Origin: PWXP01 sp040772845
GTDB taxonomy: Bacteria > Planctomycetota > Planctomycetia > Pirellulales > Thermoguttaceae
Length of the DNA: 64,000 nucleotides
Direction of reading: 5' to 3'
Assembly (NCBI GenBank): GCA_040772845.1
Contig: JAXGXG010000002.1
Location: 372,001-436,000 of the forward strand
Shown: piece by piece, positions 61,061-64,000 of the stretch
Layout of the letters: the number at the start of each line of letters is the position of its first letter
How positions within the stretch are numbered: the first letter of the stretch is position 1
Notes under the pieces: generated by a model
What the model saw: the letters and a program-made list of their open reading frames with translations, nothing else
Database searches by the model: none
Told to the model about the DNA's origin: nothing
Made by a program: the position numbers and the translations under genes

Positions 61061-62140
61061 CTATTTCGTCGGCTCCCAAACGACTACCCCCATGTGGTAC
61101 GGCCGTCCATAGTAGGCCGTGAGCACTTGCCCGTCGGGAAGCTGCACGCTGCTGGGGTAGCCGCCATCGCCCTGGAAGTCGGCCACGCGCGCCGGGTCGG
61201 TCCAGGTATGCCCCTCGTCGGCGCTCAGGCGTATGTCAATACCTTTCGGATCGAGCCGATTGCCATAAGTGAGCAAGAGCCGCTCGTCGGCAAGCCGCAT
61301 GACGTGCCCGGGATGCTGCCCCGGGCCGGTGAGCTTCATCCGATGGGTCCAGCTTCTTGCGTCGTCGTCGGAAGCATAAAGGTCAAGGCCGTTGGAGCGG
61401 GTGGCGACCAGCCACTTGCCACCGCCCAGGTGGAATGGCGCCGGTTCGTTCAGGGTTGCATTGTCGGCAATCGCCCCCGGCTCGCCCCACGTTTCGCCGT
61501 CGTCCGTGCTGCGAAAGATGAATCCGGAACCCCGCGCGCCCGTGTACATGGCTACGCGCAACGCGCCGTCGTTGCCTTCCAGGATGTCGCCGAAGGGCAC
61601 GCAAATGCCCTCGGGTGAAACGGCCCGGCTGGCCGCCTTGGGCCATTGGGCCGGAAACGCTTCTTTGTGGACCGACCACGTCCGGCCGCCGTCGGCTGAG
61701 CGGCAGACCCAGGGCGCGAGAATCCGCTCGCGGAACGGTTTGCCCAACTCGCCCGAAGTTTTAATGCCGGTCCAGCCTGATGCGATGACCAGCAGGTCGC
61801 CATCCTTCGCGAGTCCGGCGGCCACATTCATGCGGTTGGAGTGCTCGTTTTCATGTTTGGCCGGGGTGCCTCGCTTCTGCCACGTTTTCCCGCCGTCCGT
61901 GCTGGCCCAGCAATCCACGTCGCCGGCTGACAGCCCATGATTGGGCTGGTTGAAGATCGTGGCGATGATTGCTCCGTCGGGTAGTACGGTCAGGTTGGGC
62001 CACGCGCAGACGTTCTCGACGGCCACAATGGGCGTCGGCCGTCCTCCTCCGCTCGCCGTTGCATAGGTGTATTCCGTCTGCGCGTGGCAGAAGGCCGGCA
62101 CACACAGTCCCAAAAACATCGCTGTTCGCAGCAAACTCAT
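61061..62140 (-). CDS. Sialidase-like BNR propeller, secreted
   Basis: A 359-residue exported protein (ATG 62140, 'cggagacc' upstream; signal peptide MSLLRTAMFLGLCVPAFCHA). Asp boxes: STDGGKTW, SADGGRTW, STDDGETW, SDDDARSW and SADEGHTW. The first blade VCAWPNLTVLPDGAIIATIF and the last GDGGYPSSVQLPDGQVLTAYY match the protein at 57487. Six propellers of this type occur in the window. It is 60 bases upstream of the ceramidase-like gene. Confidence 0.84.
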   Translation of the reverse strand: MSLLRTAMFLGLCVPAFCHAQTEYTYATASGGGRPTPIVAVENVCAWPNLTVLPDGAIIATIFNQPNHGLSAGDVDCWASTDGGKTWQKRGTPAKHENEHSNRMNVAAGLAKDGDLLVIASGWTGIKTSGELGKPFRERILAPWVCRSADGGRTWSVHKEAFPAQWPKAASRAVSPEGICVPFGDILEGNDGALRVAMYTGARGSGFIFRSTDDGETWGEPGAIADNATLNEPAPFHLGGGKWLVATRSNGLDLYASDDDARSWTHRMKLTGPGQHPGHVMRLADERLLLTYGNRLDPKGIDIRLSADEGHTWTDPARVADFQGDGGYPSSVQLPDGQVLTAYYGRPYHMGVVVWEPTK

Positions 62141-62261
62141 GGCAGGTCTCCGCTTGGGTGGAAGTGGGTAAGGTGGGATAGGTGCTTGTGGGATGGCATT
62201 CATTGCGGATTTCCATCCACGGAAGGCCACGCAATACAAGTCAGCTTTCTGTTTGCCGGTG

Positions 62262-63923
62262 TCAGTCCCAGGTCAGTGTTTCCAGTCCATCCTCCTTGAG
62301 GCGGAACCGACGAACGCGCACGGCGCTGCCACCGCCTTCTTCATAGTACACAACCAGTAGCGATCCATTCTTCAGTTCAACGGTGGCTGGGTACGCCCCT
62401 CCAACCGTGTCGATCTGGTATGGCCCCTGCCACGTCTTGGCCTCGTCGCGGCTGACGTGCATGGACGTGGCGGGAATTCGGTGGGTCAAGACAATCTCGC
62501 CGGTGCTCAGGCGATACAGGTGTGGCGAGTGGCCTTTGAAACCAATGTCCTTCACCGGGCTCCAGGTCAGGCCCATGTCGGGACTGGTCGCGTAGTGCAT
62601 GTTGATTCGACTGCTGCGCAGGGCGGCAAACAGGGTGCCGTCCTTCAGAAGAATCACGTCCGTCTCGGCATCCAGCGGCAGGCCGGCGTCTTTGCCGATC
62701 GGAATCGGCTCGCTCCAGCTCTTCCCCTTATCGGCCGATCGGATCACGCCCCCACAGTCGTGCCCGTGGTACACGCCCAGCAGATAGGTTCCATCGGGCA
62801 TCTCGCGAACCGGTGCGGAACAGACCCAACCGGATGGCGCCAACGTTCTTGCCTCTGTATTCCATGTTCTCCCGCCATCTTTCGAGCAAACGATCTGCAC
62901 GCCTTGTGACTTGAAGCTGCGTCCACCAACCGGCGGACTTACCCGTTTGAGCGAGAAGAAACTACAGATAACCGTGCCGTCGCTCATCTGGGCGATATGC
63001 GGATCGCGGTTGTCGATGTCGTCGTCATATAGAATCTCAGGTGCGGTCCACGTGCGGCCCTCGTCGCTGGAGCGGACCATGCAGATGCGGCCGCCCTTGG
63101 GCCAATCGTCCTTGGGAAGCGAGACATGGCCATAGCCTGCATAGAAAACGGCCATGATGTCACCATCCGCCAGCCGGCAAGCGTCGGGAAAGGCCTGGTA
63201 AGGCCCGGCGGCCTCGCCACGCGAGATGATTCGATAGGGAACGTGCTTTTGTTCATCCACAAGGGCTTCCGGCTGATCCTGTACGACTCCTTCGATCTTC
63301 AGATGACGAAACGCCACCTGGCCCTGACTGGTCCCCAGGCCGACCCGGCCCGCGGTTAGTGTCGAATCGCTTGCGGAAAGTGCGGCTTCGCCGTCGATCG
63401 AGATCGTAACTCCGGCTCCTTGGCAAGCGACGGTTACCTGGCGCCACGTATCGTCATCGAGAGGGTACGAACGCCGCGCGATTTCGTTCCACGTATTCTC
63501 CGGCGTCGATCGAACGAGAATGACGCTGTTGTTTCTGGTGTCGAGGTGCAGCCAGTAGTAGGTCAGCGTGCCGGTTGCCCGGAAGCACGCTGCCGCCGCG
63601 CGCACGCCGGAGCCAGCAGGCTTCACGTTGAACTCGAAGCTGAACGTGAAATCGGAGAATGCCGGTTCCCGGAGAATCGCAACACTGCCGCGATCGGCGT
63701 CTTTCTGCTCCAGCAAACCGTCGCCCATGCTCCAATCGCCCCGCGCAAAACACCATGCCTCATGCTGCCCTGGCTGCAAAGCCGGCTCTACCGTTTCGAC
63801 CTCGGCGGCCGGTACGAGATCCCAGGTAACGGCAATGGCCGCAAACAGGACCAGCCCATGCAAGCAAGGCGTCGTGGACCCCTTGCGTGCAGGTTGCCGT
63901 CGACTCATAAGTTGCCAAGTCAT
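62262..63923 (-). CDS. Sialidase-like BNR protein with N-terminal LamG/DUF1080-like domain
   Basis: A 553-residue exported protein; ATG 63923 has 'gaagggagtt' upstream, and its signal segment is CLHGLVLFAAIAVTWDLVPA. Residues about 45-215 form a concanavalin-like domain of the 3-keto-disaccharide hydrolase (DUF1080) type (WSMGDGLLEQKDADRGSVA, FSDFTFSFEFNVKPAGSG, YYWLHLDTRNNS). Residues about 225-545 form the propeller: YRIISRG near its start, SSDEGRTW, SKDGGRTW, SADKGKSW, SPDMGLTW and SRDEAKTW. The N-terminal domain could bind glycan. It is the first gene of the minus-strand run to 57487. Confidence 0.84.
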   Translation of the reverse strand: MTWQLMSRRQPARKGSTTPCLHGLVLFAAIAVTWDLVPAAEVETVEPALQPGQHEAWCFARGDWSMGDGLLEQKDADRGSVAILREPAFSDFTFSFEFNVKPAGSGVRAAAACFRATGTLTYYWLHLDTRNNSVILVRSTPENTWNEIARRSYPLDDDTWRQVTVACQGAGVTISIDGEAALSASDSTLTAGRVGLGTSQGQVAFRHLKIEGVVQDQPEALVDEQKHVPYRIISRGEAAGPYQAFPDACRLADGDIMAVFYAGYGHVSLPKDDWPKGGRICMVRSSDEGRTWTAPEILYDDDIDNRDPHIAQMSDGTVICSFFSLKRVSPPVGGRSFKSQGVQIVCSKDGGRTWNTEARTLAPSGWVCSAPVREMPDGTYLLGVYHGHDCGGVIRSADKGKSWSEPIPIGKDAGLPLDAETDVILLKDGTLFAALRSSRINMHYATSPDMGLTWSPVKDIGFKGHSPHLYRLSTGEIVLTHRIPATSMHVSRDEAKTWQGPYQIDTVGGAYPATVELKNGSLLVVYYEEGGGSAVRVRRFRLKEDGLETLTWD

Positions 63924-64000
63924 CGAAGAACTCCCTTCATGGTAAAACTGCATTGATTGGTTGAACTCATCGACCATTTGCCGCCCAGCCACGGTAACGC

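Overview
The window reads as part of a planctomycete chromosome (Pirellulales-like; inference from gene content). The supporting marks are: a DUF1559 protein with a type II pseudopilin N-terminus; four PEP-CTERM proteins ending in VPEP, a membrane helix and an Arg-rich tail; small 'NPYQSP' membrane and 'GxVTxxGKPL' lipoproteins; a J-domain-like protein starting 'RFDPYHRWLGI'; Tat-type 'RRE' signal peptides; and many GC-rich palindromic repeats between genes. No rRNA, tRNA, CRISPR array, transposase or phage gene was seen. Start codons were chosen by ribosome binding site and family N-terminus, so many genes are shorter than their maximal open frame.

Layout. 1-7 kb: edge-cut Cys-rich exported protein, J-like/C-type-lectin membrane protein, a small membrane protein between direct repeats, gene debris, and a soluble PAS-GAF-PAS histidine kinase. 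7.9-15.8 kb: sialate O-acetylesterase-like protein, a secreted enzyme-like gene broken by an in-frame TGA, a LamG PEP-CTERM protein, a ceramidase-like protein with a LamG tail, and a lipoprotein. 16-21.9 kb: an SDR divergent from a tight operon (SSS symporter, 70-aa membrane protein, HAD phosphatase, PfkB kinase), then an outer-membrane barrel candidate. 22.4-33.6 kb: oxidoreductase, second ceramidase-like protein, solo HicB, SGNH hydrolase, then a minus-strand run of LamG PEP-CTERM protein and three sialidase-like propellers, one fused to an SGNH esterase. 33.8-43.5 kb: lipoprotein, DUF1559, a 1363-aa triplicated beta-strand-repeat protein, a GntR/LacI-type regulator, a GH32/43-like propeller and an aldo/keto reductase. 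43.9-46.2 kb: DHDPS-family lyase with two ATC-hydrolase-like proteins. 46.4-53.6 kb: another beta-strand-repeat PEP-CTERM protein, a long palindrome, and an amidohydrolase-aminotransferase fusion divergent from a second SSS symporter. 53.9-57.2 kb: a four-gene operon (Gfo/Idh/MocA, SDR, HpcH/HpaI aldolase, SDR) with inverted copies of a GC-rich repeat at both ends. 57.5-63.9 kb: three sialidase-like proteins, a third ceramidase-like protein and a hexapeptide acyltransferase.

Together this looks like a large catabolic island. Exported propellers, esterases and amidase-like enzymes would act on an extracellular glycan or glycoconjugate. SSS symporters would import the products, and kinase, phosphatase, dehydrogenases, lyase and aldolase would process them inside. 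No SusC/SusD pair or sulfatase was seen. The substrate is not known: 'sialidase', 'ceramidase' and 'sialate esterase' are family names only. The best candidates for undescribed biology are the DHDPS/ATC-hydrolase-like trio (43.9-46.2 kb), the amidohydrolase-aminotransferase fusion (49.7-52.0 kb) and the repeat-bounded operon at 53.9-57.2 kb.
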